Assembly: GCA_033764335.1 (NCBI GenBank)
Contig: JANRJC010000051.1
Span: 124,001-188,000, forward strand
Source: JAGQVA01 sp033764335
GTDB lineage: Bacteria > Bacteroidota > Bacteroidia > J057
Direction of reading: 5' to 3'
DNA length: 64,000 nucleotides
Shown: positions 1 through 9,469 of the stretch, one piece after another
How positions within the stretch are numbered: position 1 is the stretch's first letter
Layout: every line of letters starts with the position of its first letter
The notes under the pieces: generated by a model
Databases searched by the model: none
What the model saw: the letters and a program-made list of their open reading frames with translations, nothing else
What the model was told of the DNA's origin: nothing
Made by a program: the position numbers and the translations under genes

Positions 1-159
1 CCTTCAGGGGTGGTAAACAAGAATGTTACGGTTGGTACAGCCGCCAATCCTGTGGGCGAAAGCATAGACATCGTGCCGACAATTGCTCATATTCTGGGCT
101 TTGACCTAAATATCCCGGGTGGAATGTTGCCGGGAAGAGTGTTAAACGAGGTTTTTTAA
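1..159 (+). CDS. C-terminal end of an alkaline phosphatase/sulfatase-superfamily enzyme (partial)
   Basis: The frame is open from base 1 and ends at TAA 157-159, so only the last 52 residues of a longer protein are present. The tail contains ESIDIVPTIAHILGF followed by IPGGMLPGRVL. This is the typical ending of sulfatases, phosphodiesterases and phosphoglycerate-mutase-like hydrolases, where 'D(I/V)xPTI..LLG' precedes the final helix. The metal-binding core lies outside the window, so substrate class cannot be decided. It is followed after 10 bp by a lipoprotein gene on the same strand, which suggests an operon. Family assignment rests on one short motif. Confidence 0.6.
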   Translation, partial: PSGVVNKNVTVGTAANPVGESIDIVPTIAHILGFDLNIPGGMLPGRVLNEVF

Positions 160-169
160 CATTATTAAT

Positions 170-1141
170 ATGAACCTGAACAAAAATCTCCTTTATACAA
201 TTTTGCTTACCGCTTCTTTTCTGGCGGTGACCTTTTTTTCCTGCCAGCCCGACGATACCCCACCGCCGCCCAATCCCTACGACCTTGTGGACTACGGCGA
301 GCCGCCTGCGCCGCTGCCGCAACCCGACTCCGGGACATTGGTAGGGTTACATACTTATATTTTTTCCAAAAGCTGTGCTGTACCCGGCTGCCACGACGGG
401 AATTTTGAGCCCGACTTTCGCACCGTTCAGTCCACGTATTCAACCCTCGTTTTTCAACCTGTCGTAAAAAACAATACCGCACAGACTTATACCTGGCGCG
501 TATTGCCCTTTGATGTAAATGAGTCATGGCTCTCCAACCGCATCACAACCAATGACCAGATTCTGGGCCGAATGCCCCTTTATGACAATCCGCTTACACC
601 GGGTCAGGTAAAAGCCGTGGAAAAATGGATTAATGCCGGTGCGCCGGATATGTTTGGCAAGGTGTCTTCGCTGCCTAATACGCAGCCCCAGTTTGTGGGC
701 ATGGCCGCTTTTGCCGATTTCGGCGGGATTGAGTACCGCATAGATACCATTCGGGGAAATAATGTTTTTAACCCCTTTGCTTCACTCAAAAACCTGAATA
801 TAACCATCTGGATGGCCGTCAGTGATGACAGCACGGCACTGTCGGCTTTTAAAAATAGCCGGATGTTGTTTTCTGAAGAATTTGATGATTTTGGAGGAGC
901 GACGCAGATTTCCGCCACTTATAGCCCTACGCCTAAAGTCATTACAAACTGGTATGATACCGGGAACACGGTCGAGCTAAACTGGAAAATTACGTTTAAC
1001 ACTAACCTGTTTCCGACGGGCAAAGTGATTTTTTTCCGCTACTATACCAATGATGGCGGACATGCTGAGGACTTCGAATTTCCCCGCAGCACCCATCCCA
1101 ATGAGTTTAAAACCTTCATGTCCTTTTACATAGTACCGTGA
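170..1141 (+). CDS. lipoprotein with a cytochrome c-like CX4CH motif
   Basis: This 323-residue protein begins with a signal peptide ending in a lipobox-like FFSC, followed by a proline-rich linker, so it is probably a periplasm- or surface-facing lipoprotein. At about residues 68-75 it has SCAVPGCHDG, a CX4CH arrangement resembling a c-type heme site with a widened spacer. The stretch LTPGQVKAVEKWINAGAP is the usual helix of cytochrome c-like domains in Bacteroidota and Planctomycetes surface proteins (PSCyt-like). The second half is beta-rich and not recognised. Its TGA overlaps the next start (TGATG), so the two lipoproteins are probably translationally coupled. Whether heme is bound is uncertain: in some relatives the two cysteines may form a disulfide instead. 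Confidence 0.7.
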   Translation: MNLNKNLLYTILLTASFLAVTFFSCQPDDTPPPPNPYDLVDYGEPPAPLPQPDSGTLVGLHTYIFSKSCAVPGCHDGNFEPDFRTVQSTYSTLVFQPVVKNNTAQTYTWRVLPFDVNESWLSNRITTNDQILGRMPLYDNPLTPGQVKAVEKWINAGAPDMFGKVSSLPNTQPQFVGMAAFADFGGIEYRIDTIRGNNVFNPFASLKNLNITIWMAVSDDSTALSAFKNSRMLFSEEFDDFGGATQISATYSPTPKVITNWYDTGNTVELNWKITFNTNLFPTGKVIFFRYYTNDGGHAEDFEFPRSTHPNEFKTFMSFYIVP

Positions 1142-1605
1142 TGAAACCCCTTTTCAAACTATACCCTGCCCTTGTTCTTGCTCTTGCCGGTTTACTGGTA
1201 TCGGGCTGTTCTCATCTGGAAGAAATAGAACCACCTGGCGTGGTTCCGGAAATTTCGCTAATAAGTGTTTCTCCCACGGTCGTGATCGCTCATGAAGAGG
1301 AAATTATTTTCAAAATTGAATATACCGATGGCGACGGAGACCTGGGTTCCAATAATGACCTTGACCGCAATGTTTTTGTGAAGGATACTCGTATTGATGT
1401 AGTTCACGAGTTTCGTCTCCGACAACTTGCCCCGGACGGAGCCGTGATTCCGATTACGGGTATTTTTGATATTGTATTGCCGAATACGATCATTACAAAC
1501 GGCTCCGGGGAGCAGAAAGCGGTATTTTCCATTCATATCGTGGATCGCGCCGGAAACGAAAGCAATGTCGTTGACAGCCCGGAGATCACGATTAAAGCGG
1601 AATAG
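1141..1605 (+). CDS. small lipoprotein of unknown function
   Basis: The product is 154 residues with a signal peptide and lipobox (LLVSGCSH). The mature part is beta-rich and contains YTDGDGDLGSN, an acidic motif seen in many Bacteroidota lipoproteins with immunoglobulin-like folds. I chose ATG 1141, which overlaps the upstream stop by one base; a GTG directly before it is the alternative. The coupling to the CX4CH lipoprotein suggests the two act together at the cell surface or periplasm. No enzymatic motif was recognised. Confidence 0.7.
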   Translation: MKPLFKLYPALVLALAGLLVSGCSHLEEIEPPGVVPEISLISVSPTVVIAHEEEIIFKIEYTDGDGDLGSNNDLDRNVFVKDTRIDVVHEFRLRQLAPDGAVIPITGIFDIVLPNTIITNGSGEQKAVFSIHIVDRAGNESNVVDSPEITIKAE

Positions 1606-1635
1606 AAGGCCTAAGAGATTTATTTTTCAAGTATG

Positions 1636-4600
1636 TTATGACCCCGTTTTCGGGATCGTAAAAAAGAAGGTGGTTCCTTTACCCAATTCGGATTCGGCCC
1701 AGATATTTCCGCCGTGTACTTCGACAATACGTTTGCAGATCGCAAGTCCGATCCCGGTTCCGGGAAATTCGATCGCATTGAGCCGCTGGAATGGCTCGAA
1801 AATTTTGCTCAAATATTCCTCTTCGATTCCAATGCCATTGTCTATGACCATTAGGATATGATAATCCGGGCTGTCTTTGGCGTCAATGATCACGCGGGGT
1901 TCCGGAGAATGGTTGAATTTTAAGGCATTTCCGATGAGGTTTTGAAAAAGAAGCTCCCATTGATAGGGCGAACCCGAGATTTCCGGAAGAAGGCGGACTT
2001 CGATTACTCCTTTTTTTTCGGCGATCTGAGGGGCCAGATTTTCCTCAACCACCTTAATCACATCGTTGAGTTTTAGGGGTTCCGATTCAACTTCCTCCTG
2101 CCCAAGTTTTACGTAGTCGAGAAGGTCATTGATAATGTTGAACATGTTTTTCGCTCCCTGCACCGCATAAGCGATAAACGACTGCCCCTCTTCGTCGAGT
2201 TGGTGGTTGTATTTTCTTTCCAGCAGTTGAAGGTGTCCGATCACAGTTCGCAGCGGTGTCTTGAGGTCATGGGAAGCCACATACGTAAATTGTTCCATGT
2301 CCTGATTCGTGCGGGCCAGCTCTTCGATTTTTTGGGTAAGTTCCAATGTTTTTTCCCGAACGGTCATTTCCAGCCGCACCTTTTGTTTTTCGGCGGACAA
2401 ATATTGGAGCAGGAAGAGGACGGCGAAAAACAGCGATAACATAAATAGGCCAATAAACCATCCGGTGCGGTAAAATGCCGGAGTAATATTCAGGCTTATT
2501 CTTTCAGGAACCTCGCTGGTTTTGCCATACTGACTTACTGCCCGGATGGAAAAGGTGTATTTTCCGGGAGCCAGTGTCTGAAAAGTCATCGAAGTTTGGG
2601 AAGTGGTATTCCATTGACCGGATTCGCCATCTTTTACGAGTTTGTATTGGTAAAAAAGTTTGCCCAGATTCCGAAAGGAAATTCCGGCATAATAAATATC
2701 AATTCGATTGCCCTCCACCGGATAGGTGTATTCGTCCTGGAAATCTACTTTATGCCCGTTGATATTTATTTTGGTCAAATAAATCAGCGGGCGAAAATCC
2801 TCCTGCTGAATCTTTTCCTCATCAAAAACCGTGATGCCTTCATCGGTAAGTACAAAAACATCTTGTTTATACTTAAAGATTTTTTTTACGTCTTCGGAAA
2901 TAAGGCCGTCTTTCTGGTCAAACCATTGTATTACAAGGGAATCAATTCCGGAGGCGTAATTGCTGATTTTTCCGACCCCGCGATTGGTTCCCACCCATGC
3001 GGTTTTTGTTTGTTGGTCTAGAAAAATGCTGTTACAAACCTCACTTCTCAGCCCTTTATTTCGGGTAATCGGGTATGAATCTGTACCTTTAAGGAGGATC
3101 AGGCCATTTCCTTTGGTCGCAACCCAGACTGTGCTGTCGGAAGAAGGCTGTATGTCGGTAATAGCAGCCTTAAAGAGGAGGTTTTTTTCGTAAAGGTGAG
3201 CAGGGGGGGTTGTGCCGATGCCACGAGAAAGGCCGTTTGTCCAGCCGTACCAGATTTCTCCGAAAGCGCCTTGTGCAGCAATTTTGGTTTTAGGGTTGTA
3301 CAATTGTCTTTCCTGAAGAGCGGGGTCATTTAGAAAAATATCCATTTGCCCCGGAACCGCAAGCCGAAGTAGTTCCTTTTTGGTGGGATTCAGAATAAAC
3401 TCCTCGGTAAGGATCAATATTTTTCCATCTTCTGCTTGCGAGAGCGAATGCGGTTTCTGCATGGGTGTCTGCGGATCAAATCCATACAATTCTTTTAACT
3501 GGTTGTTTTCCCATAAAACAAGCCGCTGATTGGTAGCGATCAGAATGCCGCCTTCCCGGAGAGGGAGGAATTCTACAAGGGTTTCTCCGTCAGAAAAATA
3601 TTTGCCGGGATCAGAGAACTGCGGCGTACTTTTTTCAATTTCTCCAGATACAGATAGTAGTTTTCCCGATGGAAGAGCTAGTAGAAGATTCCCCTTTGCG
3701 TCTGTGCGAATATCGTTGATTTGGGCATTTTTTTCAGGTAATCCAAGGTTTCCCAGCACGATACGATTTCTTTTCAAAATTTCATTGGCATTGGCCAGAC
3801 AAAGAAAAACACCTTTTCCGAAGCTGGCAAACCATAGGTTATTTTCCATGTCTTCCATGATACGGCTAATGCCCGTACCGGCCAGGATATGGTTTTTCAA
3901 TACCCATTTATCCCCCGCCTTTTGCAACTGGTAAACACCGTTATCCCTGCTTGCCACCCATAAATCTCCACTGCCATCCTGCATCATGTCGGTCGGTGAA
4001 ACCAGCGGAGTTTGGATATCCGAAATCAAGATTTGGGATCCCTCTTTTCCAATACTCACCAGCCCTTTATCGGAAGCATAGACCACTTCCCCGCTTTTCA
4101 GCAGGCAGATTATCGGGCCATAGGTATTGCTCGTAACTGGAAAAGTGAGGTCAATACGCTGGTAAAGGGTTTTATCTTTCAGGATGGAAAAACCGTTGTT
4201 TTCGTAAATCCAGATATGTCCCTTCGAATCTACCAACTTAAGCAAGGGTGAACCCACGATATTCAGTGAAGAGAGGTCAACATCGGTAATGCTGTCATTG
4301 GACGTTCCGGCTTTTTTGAAAAAAAGCATCTGAGAGGAAGAAAACCACACATTGCCCTGATGATCTTCCAGCAGGGTAAGGATGCGGTTGTCACCGTTAA
4401 ATCTCCCAATGTCTAGGGTGGAAAATTTATTGTCGGCCTTGCGGTAGTGCGACAATTCATTTTGAGTAAGTATCCACAGATCGTTCTGGCGATCACTGAT
4501 AATCCTTCGTATATCGTTTTTGGCGATACCATCTGTGACCGTGAAGGTCTGGAAAAAATATCCGTCAAAACGACACAGCCCTGATTCAGTGGCAAACCAC

Positions 4601-4758
4601 ATAAAGCCCTTTTCGTCCTGCAAAAGGTCATAAACATGGTTGTTGGCCAAACCTTCATCTATCGTAAGACGATGAAAATTCTCCCAACCGTTTTGTCCCA
4701 TCAGGACAAAGGGAAGAGTAAAAACCGCGAGGATGATATACCGGCAAAAATACGGCAT
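1636..4758 (-). CDS. two-component sensor histidine kinase with Reg_prop beta-propeller and Y_Y_Y domain
   Basis: The protein is about 1040 residues. A signal peptide leads into a large periplasmic region with Reg_prop repeats (for example LLQDEKGFMWFATESGL and DGSGDLWVASRDNGVY), followed by a Y_Y_Y domain just before a single membrane segment at about residues 768-790. A coiled coil precedes the HisKA motif (YVASHDLKTPLRTVIGHL, phospho-His near residue 830). The HATPase boxes are NLIGNALKF, DNGIGI and GTGIGLAICKRI. Unlike the classic hybrid systems of Bacteroides it has no receiver or AraC domain, so it needs a separate response regulator, and none is adjacent. ATG 4758 was chosen; TTG 4764 is in frame. 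It follows the helicase gene by about 15 bp. Ligand unknown. Confidence 0.9.
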   Translation of the reverse strand: MPYFCRYIILAVFTLPFVLMGQNGWENFHRLTIDEGLANNHVYDLLQDEKGFMWFATESGLCRFDGYFFQTFTVTDGIAKNDIRRIISDRQNDLWILTQNELSHYRKADNKFSTLDIGRFNGDNRILTLLEDHQGNVWFSSSQMLFFKKAGTSNDSITDVDLSSLNIVGSPLLKLVDSKGHIWIYENNGFSILKDKTLYQRIDLTFPVTSNTYGPIICLLKSGEVVYASDKGLVSIGKEGSQILISDIQTPLVSPTDMMQDGSGDLWVASRDNGVYQLQKAGDKWVLKNHILAGTGISRIMEDMENNLWFASFGKGVFLCLANANEILKRNRIVLGNLGLPEKNAQINDIRTDAKGNLLLALPSGKLLSVSGEIEKSTPQFSDPGKYFSDGETLVEFLPLREGGILIATNQRLVLWENNQLKELYGFDPQTPMQKPHSLSQAEDGKILILTEEFILNPTKKELLRLAVPGQMDIFLNDPALQERQLYNPKTKIAAQGAFGEIWYGWTNGLSRGIGTTPPAHLYEKNLLFKAAITDIQPSSDSTVWVATKGNGLILLKGTDSYPITRNKGLRSEVCNSIFLDQQTKTAWVGTNRGVGKISNYASGIDSLVIQWFDQKDGLISEDVKKIFKYKQDVFVLTDEGITVFDEEKIQQEDFRPLIYLTKININGHKVDFQDEYTYPVEGNRIDIYYAGISFRNLGKLFYQYKLVKDGESGQWNTTSQTSMTFQTLAPGKYTFSIRAVSQYGKTSEVPERISLNITPAFYRTGWFIGLFMLSLFFAVLFLLQYLSAEKQKVRLEMTVREKTLELTQKIEELARTNQDMEQFTYVASHDLKTPLRTVIGHLQLLERKYNHQLDEEGQSFIAYAVQGAKNMFNIINDLLDYVKLGQEEVESEPLKLNDVIKVVEENLAPQIAEKKGVIEVRLLPEISGSPYQWELLFQNLIGNALKFNHSPEPRVIIDAKDSPDYHILMVIDNGIGIEEEYLSKIFEPFQRLNAIEFPGTGIGLAICKRIVEVHGGNIWAESELGKGTTFFFTIPKTGS

Positions 4759-4773
4759 AACCAAAATTAGGAA

Positions 4774-6192
4774 TTAATCTTTTACGAAGGGACAATTTAA
4801 TAGAAAAACTCGTTTTTCTGCCCTTGTAAAAACGGTATAAGCCCAACGCACATACGCCTGCATGTCGTTGCCATAGTCCGGCTCAAATCCTATAATCACA
4901 TTTTCCCACTGCCCTCCCTGAGATTTGTGGCCGGTAATGGAGTATCCGTATTTGATCTGCAAAGCATTTACATAAGGATCGGTGCGCATCATTTCTCCGG
5001 CTTTGTTTTTGGAAAGGCCAAGGTATTCCTGCCTCCGTTCCTGTACCACGCGGTACATGACATCGGAGGGGATTTGCGGTTGTTTGTCCTGAAGCAGGTT
5101 CAACACTACTTTACATTCCACCGGGAAGGGTTCTCCACGGGTATCCTGAAATTCGATTTCTACGTCCATGAACTCCAGTCCGTAACGTTTTTCGCGGGTT
5201 TCGGGATAAACGTGGCGGACCGTGCCCATTTCGCCGTTGGCGATGAAGGGAAACTTTTTGGGATCCCCCCATGCATAATTGTTTTTTACCACCATCACCA
5301 AATCCGTCGGCAGGAGTATGTCTTCGGTATCAAACAATTGTTTGCGTATTGCCTGATTGACACGGGTGGAGCGAAAGTTGGAATAAGTCAGAAACACTAC
5401 CCGATCCTGATCCCCCGCCACAAAATAACCCATATACGCTTCCAATGCTTCCCACGGACTTTCCAGCATCTGTACATCGCGGTTAGGGTCAATGAGGAGT
5501 TTTTCAGTCTTGCCCGACTGGTAAGCATCTCTTATGAGAACCGCATTTTCCAATACCCCCGAATCCACCAGTTGGCGGCGCACCTCCGACAAATGAGCGT
5601 GAAATACTTTGAGGCTGCCACGGTTTTTTAAAAGGTCGGGATCAAGAGCCGGGGAATCGTTGTGGCCCACGGGAGGCAACTGTACCGGGTCTCCGACGAT
5701 GATCAGTTTGCGGCTTTGGTCATCGGTATAGATATAGGAAAGCAAATCAATGAGCAGGTTATTTTGGGTATTGCTGTCACGGTGATTGCCGATCATGGAA
5801 GCTTCGTCCACAATATAAACCACATTACCACTGTCCTTATTTTCCTTCAGATCAAAATAGATTTCGCCTGCACTGTTTTCAATGGGCGAATAAATGTGGT
5901 GGTGAATGGTGTAAGCCAGCCGTTTGGTGCGTTTGCTGATTACTTTGGCCGCACGACCGGTAGGGGCGAGCAGAATGACATTATAACCCGATTTTTTCAG
6001 AATCCGGCTAAAGAGGTTTATCAAAAAAGTTTTTCCCGTACCCGCAGAACCCGTAAGCAGATAAGCGCAATAATCCTTTTTGCTTTTTAAAAAATCCAGA
6101 AAAACATGCAGGGCATCGTCTTGGTCATCGGTCAGGGTGATTTCTTCTTTTCCCAGCAGGTCTTTGAGTATCTGCGATTTTGAATCAGGCAT
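4774..6192 (-). CDS. RecD-like superfamily 1 DNA helicase
   Basis: This 472-residue ATPase has a Walker A site (LLTGSAGTGKTFLINLF, residues 46-62), a Walker B/DEAS motif (VYIVDEASMIGN), GDPVQLPPVG (motif III) and a UvrD_C_2 C-terminus (YSITGHKSQGGQWENVIIGF, then VFTRAEKRVFLLNC). This set matches the stand-alone RecD-like/ExoV-alpha-type helicases common in Bacteroidota, which lack RecB and RecC partners. It probably unwinds DNA 5'-3' in repair or recombination; that direction is inferred from the family. The sensor kinase gene lies directly downstream on the same strand, but a functional link is not evident. Confidence 0.9.
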   Translation of the reverse strand: MPDSKSQILKDLLGKEEITLTDDQDDALHVFLDFLKSKKDYCAYLLTGSAGTGKTFLINLFSRILKKSGYNVILLAPTGRAAKVISKRTKRLAYTIHHHIYSPIENSAGEIYFDLKENKDSGNVVYIVDEASMIGNHRDSNTQNNLLIDLLSYIYTDDQSRKLIIVGDPVQLPPVGHNDSPALDPDLLKNRGSLKVFHAHLSEVRRQLVDSGVLENAVLIRDAYQSGKTEKLLIDPNRDVQMLESPWEALEAYMGYFVAGDQDRVVFLTYSNFRSTRVNQAIRKQLFDTEDILLPTDLVMVVKNNYAWGDPKKFPFIANGEMGTVRHVYPETREKRYGLEFMDVEIEFQDTRGEPFPVECKVVLNLLQDKQPQIPSDVMYRVVQERRQEYLGLSKNKAGEMMRTDPYVNALQIKYGYSITGHKSQGGQWENVIIGFEPDYGNDMQAYVRWAYTVFTRAEKRVFLLNCPFVKD

Positions 6193-6296
6193 GGACTATT
6201 TACTTTGGTTTGTGGAGCAATATTGCCATAACAACTCCCAAAGTACTATTTTCCGGCGGGAATTCCTGCATCCAAGATACTTGACAATATCGTCTC

Positions 6297-6359
6297 TCAT
6301 TCATCTATCACAAATTCGGCTTCCATCCCCTGCTCTTTGAAGTATCCGGCGATGGTCAG
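6297..6359 (-). other. in-frame coding-like extension after the SRPBCC stop codon
   Basis: Directly after the TAA that ends the SRPBCC gene, the same frame continues for 20 codons to a TGA, reading LTIAGYFKEQGMEAEFVIDE. The residue composition looks protein-like (alternating charged and hydrophobic). It may be the tail of a lost gene or a once longer C-terminus. It is short, and chance is a real possibility. Confidence 0.2.
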
Positions 6360-6821
6360 TTATAGATTTTCGACAAGTTCCTGAAGTTTATTTAATGCCA
6401 GTGGGTAAGTTTTATTAAAATAGTCAAGAAAATCCTCAACTGCATCCATTTCTACGGTTACCATTGTCCCCCCTTCATTCTTTTCAAAGGAATAGTTTTC
6501 CAACCCTCCTGCCCATTTTTCGACTTCTTCCCCCTCGGTAATTTCCCTATCTCCGTCCAGAATTCCATAGTGACGAATAGAGACAAACCGAAAGGGCGTG
6601 TTTTCTGCAATTTCGGAGACCATGCCCCCGCGTTTGCCATCGGGGTCAACACCGACAAACAGCATTTTCGAACCCTTTTCCCAGTTGCCTATATAAGTTG
6701 AAGTAGGATTAAATTCGGCCGTCCACTGCTCGTAGGTTTCAATATTATTGATCCCAAGCATGGTATTGTACACTTTCTCCGGAGTAGCATTGATGGTTTT
6801 TCTGAATTTTAGTTTTTCCAT
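6360..6821 (-). CDS. SRPBCC (AHSA1/polyketide cyclase-like) domain protein
   Basis: The 153-residue product starts MEKLKFRKTINATPEKVYNTM, the classic N-terminal strand and helix of the START/SRPBCC fold, and ends with the long C-terminal helix (DYFNKTYPLALNKLQEL). Such proteins form a hydrophobic cavity and bind small lipophilic ligands; no ligand can be named. ATG 6821 was chosen because the conserved domain begins there; an upstream in-frame ATG at 6890 would add 23 unrelated residues. After the TAA at 6360-6362 the same frame stays open for another 20 codons (see findings). It is probably monocistronic. Confidence 0.8.
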   Translation of the reverse strand: MEKLKFRKTINATPEKVYNTMLGINNIETYEQWTAEFNPTSTYIGNWEKGSKMLFVGVDPDGKRGGMVSEIAENTPFRFVSIRHYGILDGDREITEGEEVEKWAGGLENYSFEKNEGGTMVTVEMDAVEDFLDYFNKTYPLALNKLQELVENL

Positions 6822-6948
6822 TGCAGAATTATTATATCGGTGGCATGTATTCTCCTCTGCGAATATACTAATCATGTATGCCTTATACATTCAATATTTT
6901 TCCAATATACCAGGTCATGGACAATAAGGCAACCCCGGCGGAAAATAT

Positions 6949-8628
6949 TTACTGCCTTATTACCGAACGGGTAAATACCTGACCATTAATCACTACTTTG
7001 AGAAAGTACAGGCCGGGAAGATCGGGAAGTTTAACCGTCGTGCCAGAGGATATATGCTCGGAAACGGATTGAACCTGCCCATGAAGGTTGTACAATATCA
7101 TCTGCTCTGCAATCGGCCCTTGCCAGTTTACCACCACATGATCTGTAGCCGGATTAGGCATTACCTGCAAATATCGCCAATCTTCTTCCTCTAGTCCTGT
7201 ACCCAGCATGACTTCCATCACATGGGTGAGCGTATCGCCAAATGGCTGTCCATTCTGGTGCATCCTCCAATGTGTGGTAATAGTTCCCGGCTGCCCGGGT
7301 GCAGTGAAACCCAGATCGAAGGTGATAGGCCTGCCGCGGAAAATGCCTCCGTAAAAAGGAATTTCATGGGTCGTATCGTCAATGGTTCCTCCCTGAATAC
7401 CCAATTGTACCGGGTCGCTGCTCAATTGTTGCAAAGTAAACCCCTGACTGCCCGTCCATGACACATTCCCTTCGTTGCGAACGATCATCTGTGCCGCATG
7501 AGTCGTGCCTGCTACCACCGTGTCCGGAAGGTCGTGAAACAGAAAAAGGCTTGCCCTGTCGGGTCGGGTATTATAGCTGGCAGCGCCGTTTGCCGTGGTA
7601 CGGATATATTCAAACGGATCATCCGTGAGCGACCATACATCGGTATTGGGGTTATTGTTAATCAGGCGATTGGTGTCAGTCATTGCCGCATAAATACCCG
7701 TACCTTCGTCGTATTCGTTCCAGCTTTCGATATACACAAGGTTGAAAGTCGTGTCAACCTGATTCCATGCAGTGGTATAATGAATCCCTCCGTCCCTCGG
7801 CAGGAAATCGCCGGGTGTGCGCACATTCTGATCCCAGTATCCCCCTTTCAACTGTACGGTTTTGCGGTTGTTGAAAGTATTGCTTCTAAAATAGGTGTTG
7901 ATCTCAAAAAGCGGCACGCGCTCATCGGTAAAACTGAAAGTAGGATTGTTGATCGCAGGCGTGATCATATAAATTCCCTGCTGAAAGGCAGGCAAGCCTG
8001 AAAATGCCGCAGAGAGTCTGCTCTCCAGATCGGTGCGGGAAAACTGAGTGGCATTGTTGATATTGACAAACAGATGCCAGGTGGCCAACATCAGTTTGTC
8101 ATCCATTTTGGCGAGATAACTGGCAGCATAAGGATCGGTATTATACTGAAAATACTGATTGTAGAACCGGACATACTGCTGCACAAAAGTGTCTTTACCC
8201 ACTACGGTGGCAAGGTCTAAATTGGGTTCGTTGTACCAAGTAATCAATGGATCGAGGAAGGGCGCAACTTTCGGCACATCATATCCTTCGGCGCGCAGCT
8301 CATGGAGTGCGTCAAAAAACAGTTTTCTCCGGATTTCGGCATCATCAATGAGATGGACAAACAATACATCAATATTGGCCATCATCACCTGTTTGATTTG
8401 TGTTTTCCACCAGGGGGTCAGCCCTGTCCAGTTTTGCCGGCCTTCCAGGGGAGGCCATGGCCCGCTCAGTTGCCCGCCATTGGATGCATACCAGTGAAAA
8501 AAGGTGGTAGTCACAATCCGGTCTGAAGCCTCAAAAGAGGGCGCCGAACCAAAAAGATCAGGGGTTTGGGAATGAGCCATCAGGGATGCGCCCACAAGTA
8601 CAACCCAAACAAATAATAATTTTTTCAT
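6949..8628 (-). CDS. secreted GH99-like (DUF5010-type) glycoside hydrolase with T9SS sorting domain
   Basis: The 559-residue protein has a signal peptide (cleavage near AHSQ). Its catalytic-type barrel contains TTTFFHWYASNGG near the start and YIESWNEYDEGTGIY near residue 310, patterns seen in DUF5010 and the related GH71/GH99 glycoside hydrolases, where the WNE/E pair supplies catalytic acids. A beta-sandwich follows. The last 75 residues (LQVMPNPATDHVVVNW... to SVIRQ) form a type A T9SS C-terminal sorting domain, so the protein should be exported through the type IX system to the surface or medium. Substrate is not determined; an alpha-glycan is likely from the family. It is transcribed alone, with about 200 bp free upstream. 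Confidence 0.75.
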   Translation of the reverse strand: MKKLLFVWVVLVGASLMAHSQTPDLFGSAPSFEASDRIVTTTFFHWYASNGGQLSGPWPPLEGRQNWTGLTPWWKTQIKQVMMANIDVLFVHLIDDAEIRRKLFFDALHELRAEGYDVPKVAPFLDPLITWYNEPNLDLATVVGKDTFVQQYVRFYNQYFQYNTDPYAASYLAKMDDKLMLATWHLFVNINNATQFSRTDLESRLSAAFSGLPAFQQGIYMITPAINNPTFSFTDERVPLFEINTYFRSNTFNNRKTVQLKGGYWDQNVRTPGDFLPRDGGIHYTTAWNQVDTTFNLVYIESWNEYDEGTGIYAAMTDTNRLINNNPNTDVWSLTDDPFEYIRTTANGAASYNTRPDRASLFLFHDLPDTVVAGTTHAAQMIVRNEGNVSWTGSQGFTLQQLSSDPVQLGIQGGTIDDTTHEIPFYGGIFRGRPITFDLGFTAPGQPGTITTHWRMHQNGQPFGDTLTHVMEVMLGTGLEEEDWRYLQVMPNPATDHVVVNWQGPIAEQMILYNLHGQVQSVSEHISSGTTVKLPDLPGLYFLKVVINGQVFTRSVIRQ

Positions 8629-8828
8629 GAGTTTATTTTGCCAGTGTAAAACCAGGATTTTCAGGAAAGAACATAACCTGTAAGGCTATGTAAAAAAACG
8701 GCATCTGGTTAACACTCCGGCCTGCCGGTTTTCAGAATTTGTGTAAAAGGATTTATCCGGGAAGTTTTTCCCGTACCCGAAGCGTTGGGGAGGATTATCC
8801 GTTATCTATAATCTTTAGGCAGGATCAT

Positions 8829-9233
8829 TTAGATTTCCTGTGTCCAATTCTCCACGATGATTCCGGCCATCCGGTCAAAGTGTTTGGTATTATTAGTTAC
8901 CAAAACCATGTTATGAGCAATTGCACTTGCTCCAATAAGAAGATCAAAATCATCTACCGGTTTTCCTGATTTTCTGAGCCGACTTTTTTCTTTTGCAAAT
9001 ACATCCAGAGAATCAAAAATAGGAAGGATCTGAATACCGGAGAGAAAGTCTGAAAGCACTCGGCGGTTTTTATCAGGATTTTCGCTGTTTTCCACACCAA
9101 ATTTGAGTTCGGCTAGGGTTATTTCTGAAATAAAAAGCGACTCATCCGGTGTCTGATCAAACTTTTTGTCAAGCTGATACAGCCCTTTGATATAGTAGAT
9201 ACAAATGTTTGTATCCAGTAAATATCCGTTCAC
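8829..9233 (-). CDS. vapC: PIN-domain ribonuclease toxin (VapC family)
   Basis: The 134-residue protein has all four acidic positions of PIN-domain nucleases: D7 (LLDTN), E42 (ITLAELKFGVE), D97 (DDFDLLIGASA) and D120 (NTKHFDRM). VapC toxins cleave tRNA or rRNA when free of antitoxin. Its ATG overlaps the stop of the upstream antitoxin gene by 4 bp (ATGA), the usual coupling of VapBC modules. The start is fixed by this overlap and by the conserved MNGYLLDTN. No truncation was seen. The RNA target is unknown. Confidence 0.88.
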   Translation of the reverse strand: MNGYLLDTNICIYYIKGLYQLDKKFDQTPDESLFISEITLAELKFGVENSENPDKNRRVLSDFLSGIQILPIFDSLDVFAKEKSRLRKSGKPVDDFDLLIGASAIAHNMVLVTNNTKHFDRMAGIIVENWTQEI

Positions 9234-9469
9234 AACGATTCGATTTGTCGGTTGGTACGGCGACTGTTGCGAATTTCTTCGATCATTTGGTCTGCAGATT
9301 GTTCAGACTCCCAGGCACCAAAGGCATTTTTCATCGTATGGGTGCGTTTGTTCAGATTCTGCCGTATAGATTGAGTAAGTCGTTCGATTAAATCTAACTT
9401 CCAGCTTGTATTGAGGGTTTTGATCAACCCCCAATAGCTATTTAATATGTTTACATCGGATTTACTCAT
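9230..9469 (-). CDS. antitoxin partner of the VapC-type toxin
   Basis: This 79-residue protein precedes and overlaps the PIN toxin gene by 4 bp. ATG 9469 follows a purine-rich AAGGGAAAGGAA stretch and was preferred to the longer open frame from 9565. The N-terminal part is helical, and the C-terminal part (SADQMIEEIRNSRRTNRQIESL) is charged, as expected for a toxin-wrapping tail. No clear AbrB or ribbon-helix-helix motif was recognised, so the DNA-binding type is open. The antitoxin role is inferred mainly from gene order. Confidence 0.7.
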   Translation of the reverse strand: MSKSDVNILNSYWGLIKTLNTSWKLDLIERLTQSIRQNLNKRTHTMKNAFGAWESEQSADQMIEEIRNSRRTNRQIESL

